Shown here piece by piece: positions 34,650 through 44,057 of a stretch of DNA of 64,000 nt. How positions within the stretch are numbered: the stretch's first letter is position 1; every line of letters starts with the position of its first letter. The notes under the pieces were generated by a model that worked only from the letters and a program-made list of their open reading frames with translations, had not been told where the DNA came from and searched no databases. Made by a program: the position numbers and the translations under genes. Origin of the DNA: JBDHWG01 sp039810085 (GTDB taxonomy: Bacteria > Chloroflexota > Anaerolineae > Epilineales > JAHCIE01); NCBI GenBank assembly GCA_039810085.1, contig JBDHWG010000010.1:124001-188000 (forward strand). Direction: 5' to 3'.

Positions 34650-37121
34650 ATGGACACGACACAGGCGAAGCCGACGCAGCGCATCGAGCGCTACGACCCG
34701 AGCCAGATCGAGGCGAAGTGGCAGGCGAAGTGGGAGGCGGATTGTCTCTACCACGCCGAGATGGACGCCTCGCGCCCGAAGTTTTATTTCCTGACCATGC
34801 TGCCTTATCCCAGTGGTGACCTTCATATTGGCCACTGGTACGCCATGACGCCATCCGACACGGGCGCGCGCTACCGCCGCATGCAGGGGTACAACGTCGT
34901 GTTCCCCATCGGCTTCGACGCCTTCGGCCTGCCGGCTGAGAACGCCGCCATCAAGCGCAAGATTCACCCCTACACGTGGACGTACAACAACATTCAGCGC
35001 ATGCGCCAGCAGCTACGTTCGATGGGCGCGATGTGGGACTGGGAGCGCGAGGTGGTGACGTGCGACCCTGAGTACTACAAGTGGAACCAGTGGTTCTTCA
35101 TCAAGATGTACGAGATGGGGCTGGCCTACCGCAAAGCGGCGATGGTCAACTGGGACCCGGTGGACCAGACCGTGCTGGCGAACGAGCAGGTCATCGACGG
35201 GCGCGGCGACCGGTCGGGCGCGCTGGTCGAGCGGCGTCTGCTGGAGCAGTGGCACCTGAAGATTACCCACTACGCCGACGAGCTGCTGAACAACCTGGAC
35301 ACGATGGACTGGCCGGAGCGCGTCAAGACGATGCAGCGCAACTGGATCGGCCGCTCCGAGGGCGCGCAGGTCACGTTCCACACCGAGGCCGGCGACCCCA
35401 TCGAGATTTTCACCACGCGGCCGGACACGCTGTGGGGCGCGACGTTCATGGTCCTAGCGCCTGAGCATCCGCTGGTCGAGAAGCTGACCACGCCCCAGCA
35501 GCGCGAGGCCGTGGACGCCTACGTCAAGCAGGCGTCGCATCAGAGCGAGATCGAGCGCATGGCCGAGGGCAAGGAGAAAACCGGCGTCTTCACCGGCGGC
35601 TATGCGGTCAACCCGGTCAACGGCGCGCGCATCCCGGTCTGGATCGCCGACTACGTCCTGATTACCTACGGCACGGGCGCGATCATGGCCGTCCCCGCCC
35701 ACGACCAGCGCGACTTCGAGTTTGCGCGCAAGTTCGACCTGCCAGTCGTCGTCGTCATCCAGCCCAACGGCGAAATCCTGGATGGGGCAACGATGACCGA
35801 GGCGTACGACGGCCCAGGCGTGATGGCGAACTCTGACGGCTTCGACGGCACGTCCACCGATGTTGCGAAGAAGGTTGTCACGGCGTGGCTGGAGGAGAAG
35901 GGACTGGGCAAGGGCCACGTGCAGTACCGCCTGCGCGACTGGCTGTTTGGCCGCCAGCGCTACTGGGGCACGCCCATTCCGATGGTGTACTGTGACCAGT
36001 GCGGCGTGCAGGCGGTGCGCTACGAAGACCTGCCGGTCGTGCTGCCCGCCGACGCCGAGTTCCTGCCTAGCGGCCAGAGTCCGCTGCAATATCACGAAGC
36101 CTTCCTGAACACGACGTGCCCGAACTGCGGCGGCCCGGCGCGGCGCGAGACGGACACGATGGACACCTTCGTGGACTCGTCGTGGTATCAGTACCGTTAT
36201 CTAAGCCCGCACTACGAAGAGGGGCCGTTCGACCCGGTGCAGGGCGACTACTGGCTGCCCGTGGACCAGTACACGGGCGGCATCGAGCACGCCATCCTGC
36301 ACCTGCTGTACACGCGCTTCTGGACCAAGGTCATGCGCGACATCGGCCTGGTGAACTTCGGCGAGCCGATGACGCGCCTGTACAACCAGGGCATCATCCT
36401 GGGCGAAGACGGCGAGAAGATGAGCAAGTCGCGCGGCAACGTCATCGCGCCGGATGCGCTGGTGGAACGCTACGGCGCGGACACTGTGCGCCTGTACCTG
36501 ATGTTTATCGGTCCGTGGGATCAGGGCGGGCCGTGGTCGTCGACGGGCATCGAGGGCGTGACGCGCTTCATGAACCGCGCCTGGAACATGGTGCTGGAGC
36601 CGAAGCCAACCGCCGCGACGGTGGACCCGACGGCCGAGCGCGCGCTGCTGCGGCGCATGCACCAGACGATCCGCGAGGTGACCAGCGATCTGGAGGGCTT
36701 CCGCTTCAACACCGCCGTCGCTGAGCTGATGAAGCTCAACAACGAGATGCTGAAGGCGAAGGAGGCCGGGCTATACGGGACACCGGCGTGGAACGGCGCG
36801 GCCGAGGCGTTCCTGCTGATGCTAGCGCCCTTCGCGCCCCACGCCGCTGAAGAGATGTGGGCGCGGCTGGGCAAGCCATACAGCATCCACCAGCAGCGCT
36901 GGCCCGCGTACGACGAGGCGCTGGCCGCCGAGGACCTGATCGAGATTCCCATCCAGGTCAACGGCAAAGTGCGCGCGCGCATCGAGGTCACGCCGACCGC
37001 CGACGAAGCGGCGCTGCGCGAGGCGGCCCTGGCGAACGATGTGATCCAGAAGGCGCTGGGCAGCAAGGCGCCGCGCAAGGTCATCGTCGTTCCGGGTCGC
37101 CTGGTCAACGTTGTGGCGTAG
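34650..37121 (+). CDS. leuS: Leucyl-tRNA synthetase
   Basis: ATG 34650 has GGAGAAGGAG at 8 bases and lies 25 bases after the T-box terminator; an in-frame start at 34605 falls inside the terminator and is rejected. The 823-residue class I synthetase shows YPSGDLHIGHW (HIGH, His59-His62), the editing domain (TTRPDTLWGATFMVLAPEHPLV, YGTGAIMAVPAHDQRD), RDWLFGRQRYWGTPIPM, a zinc-type Cys pair set (YCDQCG, TCPNCGG) and KMSKS at 590-594. It charges tRNA-Leu and edits misactivated amino acids. Expression is expected to respond to uncharged tRNA-Leu. Confidence 0.98.
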   Translation: MDTTQAKPTQRIERYDPSQIEAKWQAKWEADCLYHAEMDASRPKFYFLTMLPYPSGDLHIGHWYAMTPSDTGARYRRMQGYNVVFPIGFDAFGLPAENAAIKRKIHPYTWTYNNIQRMRQQLRSMGAMWDWEREVVTCDPEYYKWNQWFFIKMYEMGLAYRKAAMVNWDPVDQTVLANEQVIDGRGDRSGALVERRLLEQWHLKITHYADELLNNLDTMDWPERVKTMQRNWIGRSEGAQVTFHTEAGDPIEIFTTRPDTLWGATFMVLAPEHPLVEKLTTPQQREAVDAYVKQASHQSEIERMAEGKEKTGVFTGGYAVNPVNGARIPVWIADYVLITYGTGAIMAVPAHDQRDFEFARKFDLPVVVVIQPNGEILDGATMTEAYDGPGVMANSDGFDGTSTDVAKKVVTAWLEEKGLGKGHVQYRLRDWLFGRQRYWGTPIPMVYCDQCGVQAVRYEDLPVVLPADAEFLPSGQSPLQYHEAFLNTTCPNCGGPARRETDTMDTFVDSSWYQYRYLSPHYEEGPFDPVQGDYWLPVDQYTGGIEHAILHLLYTRFWTKVMRDIGLVNFGEPMTRLYNQGIILGEDGEKMSKSRGNVIAPDALVERYGADTVRLYLMFIGPWDQGGPWSSTGIEGVTRFMNRAWNMVLEPKPTAATVDPTAERALLRRMHQTIREVTSDLEGFRFNTAVAELMKLNNEMLKAKEAGLYGTPAWNGAAEAFLLMLAPFAPHAAEEMWARLGKPYSIHQQRWPAYDEALAAEDLIEIPIQVNGKVRARIEVTPTADEAALREAALANDVIQKALGSKAPRKVIVVPGRLVNVVA

Positions 37122-37147
37122 GCGTCACAGCGTATGAGGATTCGGTC

Positions 37148-37263
37148 ATTGCGAGGAGGGCGATAGCCCGACGAAGCAATCTCACGCTGGGTGAAAGACC
37201 GGCTGTACCCGCTGTGGAACGTCGTTCACACCGGCGGGAGATTGCTTCGCGTTCGCTCGCAAT
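37148..37263. repeat. Composite ATTGC...GCAAT repeat, two inverted units
   Basis: A left unit (37148-37180) begins ATTGCGAGGAGGG and ends GACGAAGCAAT; a right unit (37241-37263) begins ATTGCTTCGCG and ends CTCGCAAT. They sit in inverted orientation around about 60 bases of unrelated sequence, like a two-unit REP cluster, between leuS and the DUF1259 gene. Shares termini with the repeat at 26034. Confidence 0.75.
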
Positions 37264-37299
37264 GACTCAAAATCATAACGTTCTTGGCTTGAGACAGCA

Positions 37300-37331
37300 A
37301 CGGGCCTCCGTCGGCACTGCCGGAGGCCCGT
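37300..37331. terminator. Hairpin between leuS and the DUF1259 gene
   Basis: ACGGGCCTCCG and CGGAGGCCCGT form a perfect 11-bp stem with a 10-base loop. It could stop both convergent transcripts; T tracts are weak on both sides. Confidence 0.6.
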
Positions 37332-37354
37332 CCTATTCGCGAGTGAAGGAGTCG

Positions 37355-38308
37355 CTAGGACTTCTTGATGTTTACCTGATCGAGGGCGGCCTTCAGGCCC
37401 TTGGCGATGTCGGTGGCGTTGCCCGTTGCCCAAAAGTGCAGGTAGAACAGGCGCGGCTGCTCCCCCAGCATGTGGTTGTGAACGGCGGTCACGGCGATAC
37501 CGTTGTGCTCCAGCGCCGAGATGACCGGGTTGACCTCGCTCGCCAGCAGCGGCATCTCGCCCGTGACGGCGGCGGAGTTGCCGCCCATCGGCTGGAAGTT
37601 GAGCATCACTTCGACGCCCGAGGCGGATGGCAGCTCGATGCCCATGTCCGAGATTGTGTCCTCGCGCTCGATGCTGTACTGGTACATGCCGTCCATGGCC
37701 TTGCCCTGGTCGCCAATGATGCTGTCAAGCTGGGACGTCGGCAGGCCGGCCAGGTTCGTTTGGTCCGGCGTCTCGGTGGTCGGCGTCGCGCTCTGACTCA
37801 GTCCTACCTTGAGGGCGCGCGCAATCTGTAGCGCATCACCCCGCGCCGAGAAGTGAAGGTAGACCAGCTGCGGCTGCTCGTTCAGCAGGTGGTGGTGATC
37901 CGCCGCGATCTCGATGCCCGAGTCGCGCAACGCCGCCTCGACGCCAGGAACTTCGCTCATAAGCACGGCGAATTCACCATGCATGACGACCTGGCCGCCA
38001 CCGAGGGGCACGAAGTAAATCTCGCCCTCGTCCAGCGACGGGTTCATCCGTGTGCCCTGGACTGTGATAGTCTGGTCCGTTCGTGGCAGGTCAATCTCGT
38101 ACACGGGGCCTTCTTGCATCTTCCCAGATTTGCCGATAATCGACGACACCTGGCCCCAGTCCACCGAGTTCTCGATGCTCTGCTGCTGCTTCTCTGCTTT
38201 GTGCTTAGAGTTCTCCGCCAGGGTCGGCTGCGTTCCCATCGCGGCAACCACGACCGCCAACACCGCCGCCACGCCCACCATCAGCCAGCGCCTCAAATGC
38301 TCCATCAT
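37355..38308 (-). CDS. Secreted protein with two DUF1259 domains
   Basis: The 317-residue start at ATG 38308 follows AAGGAG; readings to 38404 lack a site. A signal peptide (WLMVGVAAVLAVVVAAMG) is followed by two tandem DUF1259 units, about 45-165 and about 185-315. Each has W or SIIG..G, a Y-I-D/E segment, a central G.EM/F..L.SEV, a conserved A-x-H-x-H (IAADHHHLL; VTAVHNHML) and Y-LHF. The function of DUF1259 proteins (also named LppY/LpqO-like) is not established. The conserved histidines suggest metal binding. The gene may be a distal member of the regulator/repeat-protein operon upstream. Confidence 0.82.
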   Translation of the reverse strand: MMEHLRRWLMVGVAAVLAVVVAAMGTQPTLAENSKHKAEKQQQSIENSVDWGQVSSIIGKSGKMQEGPVYEIDLPRTDQTITVQGTRMNPSLDEGEIYFVPLGGGQVVMHGEFAVLMSEVPGVEAALRDSGIEIAADHHHLLNEQPQLVYLHFSARGDALQIARALKVGLSQSATPTTETPDQTNLAGLPTSQLDSIIGDQGKAMDGMYQYSIEREDTISDMGIELPSASGVEVMLNFQPMGGNSAAVTGEMPLLASEVNPVISALEHNGIAVTAVHNHMLGEQPRLFYLHFWATGNATDIAKGLKAALDQVNIKKS

Positions 38309-38445
38309 CCTACTCCTTGTGAAAACTCTACGTGTAAAAGCATCCCTAACGCTACTTCCGGCAGAGCATCGGTGTGCGGCGTCCACCGCGCTCCCACCTG
38401 GCAAAACCGCCGATGTTTGACAGCAAGAAACAGGCCAGCTAATGC

Positions 38446-40629
38446 CTAGCGCCCAAGTTTAGTACCTCCAGCCAGTAAAGGCAGGTATATCTGCCAGACC
38501 GTCGTCGCCGTCGGTGTTGGCGTATCAGTCGCCGCAGTCGGCGTTTCCATCTTGACGGTGGGTGTGGGCGTCAGCGCGGGCGTCGTAGTCGTCGGTGTAG
38601 GGGTCATAATGGGCGTCACAGCCGTTGCGGTAGCGGTGATTGTTGGCGGCGATGGCGTGGCGGTCGTTGTTGGCAGTGGTGTGTTGGTCGCCGTGTCGGT
38701 CGCGGTGACTGATGGTGACGGCAGCGGCGTGGCCGTCTGAGTCGCTTGACCAGTGCTCGTTGCGGTAGCTGTTGGCGTTACTGTCCCCGAGGCCGCGACG
38801 GCGCCATAGTGCAGGACAATACCCTTGTCGCCGACGGCCCACACTTCCAATGGCGAGGACGCTGCGACAGACGCAAGCGAGACGGTGATGGGCGACGCGA
38901 CGTGTGTCCAGGCGCCGTTCACCCAGTGCAAGATTGTGCCGTTGTCGCCGACAGCCCAAACTTCATCGTCTGAAACGAAAGTGACGCCGTGCAAAGTCTG
39001 GTCGGTAAGGCCCTGTGCGACGACACTCCACTGGCTACCGTTCCAGCGCAAAATTGTGCCGCTCTCGCCGACGGCAAAGCCGCTCGTCGGCGAGCGCAGC
39101 GCGACGGACCACAATGTCGCCGTCACGGGGCTTTGCGCCCACACGCTCCAGCCGGCGACGGTTTTGCGCAGGATGCGTCCGGTTGTTCCTACCGCCCAGC
39201 CTTCGTCACCAGACGTCAGCGCGACGGAGAGCAGCCAGTCAGAGGTCAGCTTCTGCGGCGCTGTCCACGCTGCGCCATTCCAATGTAGCATGCGCCCGCT
39301 CTGCCCGACGGCCCAGCCATCGCTCGGCGAGGCCATCGCAATTGAATACAGACGCTCGGCAAAGCCTGGCAGGCTAGAGGCCGTCTGCTGCGCCCACGTG
39401 GAGCCATTCCAGCGTAGAATCCTCCCGTGGTCCCCGACCGCCCAGGTGTCGATTGTGGACACAGATGCTACGCCACGCAGAGTATCCGTCACGCCGGTGT
39501 TGACTGTAGCCCACGTTGACCCCGTGAAGTGGAGGGCTGTTCCCGAAGCGCCAACCGCCCAGCCATCGGTGGACGTGGCGAAAGCGGCGCTGTTCAGCGC
39601 CGCTGGGACGCCGCCACTCCATCTGGTCCCATCCCAGTGGAGGATCGACCCAGCATCGCCGACTGCCCATCCGTCTGTCGGTGAGCGCATCGCCACGGTA
39701 TAGAGCCAGGCCGCCGTTGGGCTGCTGACCTTCGACCAGGTTGATCCGTTCCAATGCAAAAGGACACCATTCGTACCGACAATCCACCCGTCGGTAGGCG
39801 AGCTGAAGGAGACGGAGTTGAGACCGTTCTGTACGGGGCTGGTGACTGGCAGCCACGTGCCATCCTGATAGTGCAGGATTGTGCCTGCATAGCCCACGGC
39901 CCAGCCTTCCGTTGGCGAAAGCATGGTCACGTCCCGCAGGTCAGGGGCGTTTGCATCCAGTGCCGATACCCGCGTCCAGGTTGCCCCGTCCCAGTGAAGA
40001 ATCGCCTTCTGCTTGCCCACCGCCCAAGCATCCGTTGCTGAGACAGCGTAGACGGACCAGAGCAGCGGGAAGTCCTTGGCCGACAATGTCCAATGTGCCC
40101 CGTTCCAGTGGATGATTTCACCGTTGCCGCCAACCGCCCACCCATCGCTGGCTGTACGCATGAACACATGGGTAAGTTGCTCGGTTGTCGGCTGCTCCTG
40201 CCAGACGGTCCACGACCCGCCATCCCAGTGGAGGATTGTGCCACTCGCGCCCACGGCCCAGCCGTCGGTCGCCGATACCATCGATACCGACGATAGCCAC
40301 TCTGTCGTCGGGCTGTTCGCCCACGTGGCCCAGGATGTTCCGTTCCAACGCAAGATCGCGCCCCCAGTGCCTACCATCCAACCATCGGCGGGAGAAACCA
40401 GCGAGACGGACCACAAGTCCTCCTGGGTTGGGCATGGTTCCGGGACATTGCCCACCCAGCACTGCCATGCCGTGGCGGCTGCCGTCGCCGTTGGTGTGGC
40501 AAGAGGTGCGCTCGGCGCAGCGGCTGGGAGATCGGCTAAGACGCTGCCGGCCCAGAGAGCGGCGGCAGCGAGAAGGGAAACAACAAGTGCGCCTGCTAGA
40601 GATAGGCTGAGGGCGAGTGGTCTACGCAT
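38446..40629 (-). CDS. Secreted YCF48/WD-like 14-repeat protein with Thr/Pro tail
   Basis: The 727-residue protein starts after GAAAGGGA. A signal peptide (LAGALVVSLLAAAALWAG) is followed by 14 repeats of about 40-45 residues, each with the core DGWAVG..G.ILHWNG..W, consistent with YCF48/BNR-type beta-propeller blades (enough for two seven-bladed propellers). Residues about 620-710 are a Thr/Pro/Ala linker. The C-terminus is WQIYLPLLAGG, a short hydrophobic LPL motif. It is probably an extracellular binding protein. It lies 39 bases downstream of the HTH/NB-ARC regulator, so co-transcription is likely. Confidence 0.85.
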   Translation of the reverse strand: MRRPLALSLSLAGALVVSLLAAAALWAGSVLADLPAAAPSAPLATPTATAAATAWQCWVGNVPEPCPTQEDLWSVSLVSPADGWMVGTGGAILRWNGTSWATWANSPTTEWLSSVSMVSATDGWAVGASGTILHWDGGSWTVWQEQPTTEQLTHVFMRTASDGWAVGGNGEIIHWNGAHWTLSAKDFPLLWSVYAVSATDAWAVGKQKAILHWDGATWTRVSALDANAPDLRDVTMLSPTEGWAVGYAGTILHYQDGTWLPVTSPVQNGLNSVSFSSPTDGWIVGTNGVLLHWNGSTWSKVSSPTAAWLYTVAMRSPTDGWAVGDAGSILHWDGTRWSGGVPAALNSAAFATSTDGWAVGASGTALHFTGSTWATVNTGVTDTLRGVASVSTIDTWAVGDHGRILRWNGSTWAQQTASSLPGFAERLYSIAMASPSDGWAVGQSGRMLHWNGAAWTAPQKLTSDWLLSVALTSGDEGWAVGTTGRILRKTVAGWSVWAQSPVTATLWSVALRSPTSGFAVGESGTILRWNGSQWSVVAQGLTDQTLHGVTFVSDDEVWAVGDNGTILHWVNGAWTHVASPITVSLASVAASSPLEVWAVGDKGIVLHYGAVAASGTVTPTATATSTGQATQTATPLPSPSVTATDTATNTPLPTTTATPSPPTITATATAVTPIMTPTPTTTTPALTPTPTVKMETPTAATDTPTPTATTVWQIYLPLLAGGTKLGR

Positions 40630-40668
40630 GACAGTCCCTTTCTATATCGTAATGGATGGTGGGAGTGC

Positions 40669-43173
40669 CTATACACTCATGGCGACAGCGACGGCGTATG
40701 TGATGGACCAGGCCCGGCCTTCCTGCCAGGCGGCGGCGAGCCGCGCATCATTGACGCTGTCATCTGACGCAGGCGATGGCTGCGGGGCAGACTTCGGGCG
40801 GGCGGCTTTCCCGTACACGCCCATAGCCTCGCGCAGCCGGTCGGCAGCGCCCAGCAAGCGTGCCGCCATGAGCGGCATGTTATGCGCGGCCGCGCACGCT
40901 GCTAGCGCCTCGAAGCTGCGCATGATGCCGCGTCGATCACCGAGCCGGACGGCTAACTCCAGCGCCGTCTTGAATCTGCGGCCGGCTTCGCTGGCGTTCC
41001 CCTGACGCAGCATTGTCTCGGCAACGTTGATGTTGAGCTTGGCGGTGTTGATGGCGTCGCCATCCGACTGCGCGATTGCCAGCGCCTCGTCGAAGTAGCG
41101 TAAGGCAAGTGTATCATCGCCACTGACAGCAGCGACGCGGCCCAGGTTGCGCAAAACCAGCGTGCGTTCACGGCGCGCACCCGCGTGCTGTACCAGGGGC
41201 AGCGCCTCCACCAGGGACCGCCGCGCCGCATCAAGGTCGTCGATATCAAGCTGCACCTGTCCGAGAAAGTTGAGAGCTTCGGCAATGCCTTCGTTGTCGT
41301 CAAGCCCTCGTGACAACTTGAGGGCTTCCCGGAACCGCGCAGCTGCCTCTGCGTAATTCCCCTGATACTCTGCGACAACACCCAGACTACGCAGACTGGC
41401 TGCCATCTGGCGTTGGTTGCCTAAATCTCGCCAGAGGGAGAGGCTGGCCTCCAAGTGCTCTACCGCCTCAGCATACTGGCCCTGAGCGCTCGCCAGGATG
41501 CCCGCGCCAAGCAACGTGCAAGCCAGCGGCATGGGTTGTGTGGTCGTTCTATCGGCCAGAGTCAGCGCTTTCTCCAGCCGCGCATACCCCTCCTGAAGCT
41601 GCCCCTGGCTCCACCAGAGCGGCCAGAGCGCGGCGCACAGCTGCAAGACCATGTCGGCCTCGCGGCAGTCCAGCGCCCACTGGAGCGCGATTTCCAGGTT
41701 GCGTTGCTCTGCTATCAGGCGTGCGGTGATGCGCCCGTCGTCGCTGGCGTCGCCCTGTCGGATTCTCTCCGTCAAGGCCAGGTAGTACGCGCCGTGGTAC
41801 CGCTGCATGGTTTCAAGCTCGCCCCGCGCCGCCAGGCGCTCTAGGGCATACTCCCGGATCATCTCCAACATGCGGTAGCGTCCCTCGCCGTCGGCGCCTT
41901 CCTGGTGCTGCAGAAAGTTCTTGTCGACGAGGGCAGAGACGGCGTCTAACGTATCCATCGCCGGCCGACTTCCATCGCTGTCGGATAAACGGCCGGCCAC
42001 TGCTTCAGCGGCATCCAAGGTGAAGCTGCCCGCGAACACGCCCAGGCGCGTGAACATGATCTGCTCTGGCTCGTCCAGCAGATCATAGCTCCAGTTGATG
42101 GCGTCGCGCATCGTGCGGTGGCGGCTCGGCGCTGTCCGACCGGGCGCCACCAGGCGGGACATGTAGGGTTGCAGACGCTCCAGAATGCCTTGCGGCGTCA
42201 GGGACTTGACATGGGCCGCAGCCAGTTCGATTGCCAGCGGTACGCCTTCGAGGCGGACGCAGATCGCAGTGACGGCTTCGGCGTTGGCGGACGTCAGCCG
42301 GAACTGGGGCCGGACAGCCTGGGCACGGTCGAGGAAGAGGGCCACCGCCGGATAGCTCCCGACGCTCTCATGGTCAACGTGGATAGTAGTCGGCAGGGGA
42401 GGACAAGTAAGGGGGGCAACCACGCACTCGTGCTCGCCCGGCACGTGCAGCGGCGTGCGGCTGGTCAGCAGCGCTTTGGCGGAGGGCGCGCTTTCGAGCA
42501 ACTCCTGAACCAAGGACGCGGCAAGTGTCACCTGCTCGAAGTTGTCCAGGACGAGCAGCGTGCTCTTTTGGGCGAGAGCCGCCTTGAGCGACTCGACCAG
42601 CCCGCCGTTGACGCCGTTGCGGATGCCGAGGACGCGGGCGATGGCCGGCGCGACGCCCTCTGGCTCAGTGACCGCCGACAGACCGACGAAGTAAACGCTA
42701 TTGTCGAAGCTGGGCGCGAGCTGCCGCGCGACTTCCAGAGCGAGACGGGTCTTGCCGATGCCCGGCGGGCCGACGAGCGTCAGGAGGCGCACGCCGGGCC
42801 GGGTGAGGCGCTCGCGGATTGCCAGCACATCCGCCTCGCGGTCGATGAGGGAGGTCAGCGGGGCAGGTAGAGTCGGCGGGTACTCCAACGGCGCCGTTCG
42901 ATCCGGCCAGTTCGGGCCGGGCAGCGCCGGCTCGGGAAGCTCGTCCGATCCCAGCTCACCCCGGGCGACGCGCAGGAAGATGGCCTGCTCGTGGGGCTGG
43001 CACAGATGGAAGGCGAATTTCTCGAGTGTATCGGGTGTTGGCAGGCGCTCATCCGACTCGATTTTGCGGACATAGACCTCCGAGTATCCAATCAGGCGGG
43101 CTAATTCGGCTTGCGTGAGTTTGAGAGCCTTGCGGCGTTCCTTCAGCCAGCGCCCCATGGACTGTTCAGTCAT
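40669..43173 (-). CDS. XRE-HTH / NB-ARC ATPase / TPR transcriptional regulator
   Basis: Start ATG 43173 is preceded by GGGAGGG; the frame upstream to 43305 lacks a start site. The 834-residue protein has an XRE-type helix-turn-helix at residues 5-60 (LKLTQAELARLIGYSEVYVRKIESDERLP), an AP-ATPase domain with Walker A LVGPPGIGKT and Walker B LLVLDNFEQV, a winged segment after GVFAGSFTLDAAEAV, and TPR repeats over the last about 350 residues (LEASLSLWRDLGNQRQMAASLRSLG and similar). Such signal-transducing ATPases regulate transcription on ligand or partner binding. The neighbouring secreted-protein genes are candidate targets. Divergent from the small secreted protein at 43441. Confidence 0.9.
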   Translation of the reverse strand: MTEQSMGRWLKERRKALKLTQAELARLIGYSEVYVRKIESDERLPTPDTLEKFAFHLCQPHEQAIFLRVARGELGSDELPEPALPGPNWPDRTAPLEYPPTLPAPLTSLIDREADVLAIRERLTRPGVRLLTLVGPPGIGKTRLALEVARQLAPSFDNSVYFVGLSAVTEPEGVAPAIARVLGIRNGVNGGLVESLKAALAQKSTLLVLDNFEQVTLAASLVQELLESAPSAKALLTSRTPLHVPGEHECVVAPLTCPPLPTTIHVDHESVGSYPAVALFLDRAQAVRPQFRLTSANAEAVTAICVRLEGVPLAIELAAAHVKSLTPQGILERLQPYMSRLVAPGRTAPSRHRTMRDAINWSYDLLDEPEQIMFTRLGVFAGSFTLDAAEAVAGRLSDSDGSRPAMDTLDAVSALVDKNFLQHQEGADGEGRYRMLEMIREYALERLAARGELETMQRYHGAYYLALTERIRQGDASDDGRITARLIAEQRNLEIALQWALDCREADMVLQLCAALWPLWWSQGQLQEGYARLEKALTLADRTTTQPMPLACTLLGAGILASAQGQYAEAVEHLEASLSLWRDLGNQRQMAASLRSLGVVAEYQGNYAEAAARFREALKLSRGLDDNEGIAEALNFLGQVQLDIDDLDAARRSLVEALPLVQHAGARRERTLVLRNLGRVAAVSGDDTLALRYFDEALAIAQSDGDAINTAKLNINVAETMLRQGNASEAGRRFKTALELAVRLGDRRGIMRSFEALAACAAAHNMPLMAARLLGAADRLREAMGVYGKAARPKSAPQPSPASDDSVNDARLAAAWQEGRAWSITYAVAVAMSV

Positions 43174-43440
43174 GCGCCCTCCCTGATACGCATAAAAGTC
43201 TTTGTATCGCCGTTTTGTATCGTATAACTTGCTCCGGGCGATACCTACCGAAACGACGGTGGTGGGATAATCGAGGTGAACAGGCTCTACGGAATATACC
43301 ACCAAGAACGCGAAATTCTTGCACTTAAAGGAGGAAAACTATCGATTTGGCAACCTCTTGTCGCTGCGACGCGATTTGTCATTTGCGGCTTTTCGCCATC
43401 ACATTGGGCCACGCGGCCCGCGTCCTACAAGGAGGATGAC

Positions 43441-43977
43441 ATGTTGAGAATGCGATATGTGGGGGTGTTTCTCGTGGCGCTCGCGTCGGTGCTAGCTATC
43501 GTCGGCATCGCCTCAGCGCAAGGGTCAGTATGGGTTTACTACGAGATGACTGCGCCGCTCGCCTTCAACGACTACTATCAGTTGCATGCGGGCACAGGTA
43601 TGGGGTGGATTGACTACACTGAAGATTCGGGGGGATTCAAGGGCTGGAGTGGCCACTTCAATTTCCAGAACCTTCAGGCCAACAAGACCTATACAGTCAA
43701 AGGCTCTTCTGCTAGCGGCCTCGTGACCGTTTGCTCCTTCACAGCCAACGGCTTTGGCCAGGGCGGCTGCTGGATGACATCCCCGATGCCAACATGGCCG
43801 AATGGCGGTTTCACAGCGATTAGCTACACATTTAACCAGGCCACCGGCGGGTGGGGTGTCAGCTGCAAGTGGCCCTCGCTTTACCTCTACGACAGCGATG
43901 GGAACGAGATACTACGGGCGTATCAGGTGTCCGGGATGAATGGCACATGCGTGGCCAGCCAGATCCCGCCGCGCTGA
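43441..43977 (+). CDS. Small secreted protein, unknown family
   Basis: ATG 43441 follows AAGGAGG at 6 bases; readings starting at 43276 are rejected. The 178-residue protein has a signal peptide (VGVFLVALASVLAIVGIASA, cleavage before QGSVW). The mature part is rich in Trp, Tyr, Gly and Phe with four cysteines (CSFTANGFGQGGC, CKWP, TCVAS) and looks all-beta. I do not recognise the family. It is divergent from the HTH/NB-ARC regulator, separated by 267 bases, and followed by a strong terminator, so it is a candidate direct target of that regulator. Confidence 0.75.
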   Translation: MLRMRYVGVFLVALASVLAIVGIASAQGSVWVYYEMTAPLAFNDYYQLHAGTGMGWIDYTEDSGGFKGWSGHFNFQNLQANKTYTVKGSSASGLVTVCSFTANGFGQGGCWMTSPMPTWPNGGFTAISYTFNQATGGWGVSCKWPSLYLYDSDGNEILRAYQVSGMNGTCVASQIPPR

Positions 43978-44019
43978 TGGATTGTGGCGCGACCAACTGA
44001 ATAGCGCGAGAGGAATACG

Positions 44020-44045
44020 GGCGGCGCAGACGCGCCGCCTTTGTC
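44020..44045 (+). terminator. Intrinsic terminator after the small secreted protein
   Basis: GGCGGCGC / GCGCCGCC with loop AGAC, followed by TTTGTC. Confidence 0.75.
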
Positions 44046-44057
44046 GTGTTCGTCCTT

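Noticed and set aside
43346..43441. Short leader peptide (TTG start) before the small secreted protein
   Set aside because: The AAGGAGG at 43328 is too far (12 bases) from the TTG and there is no recognisable regulatory peptide.
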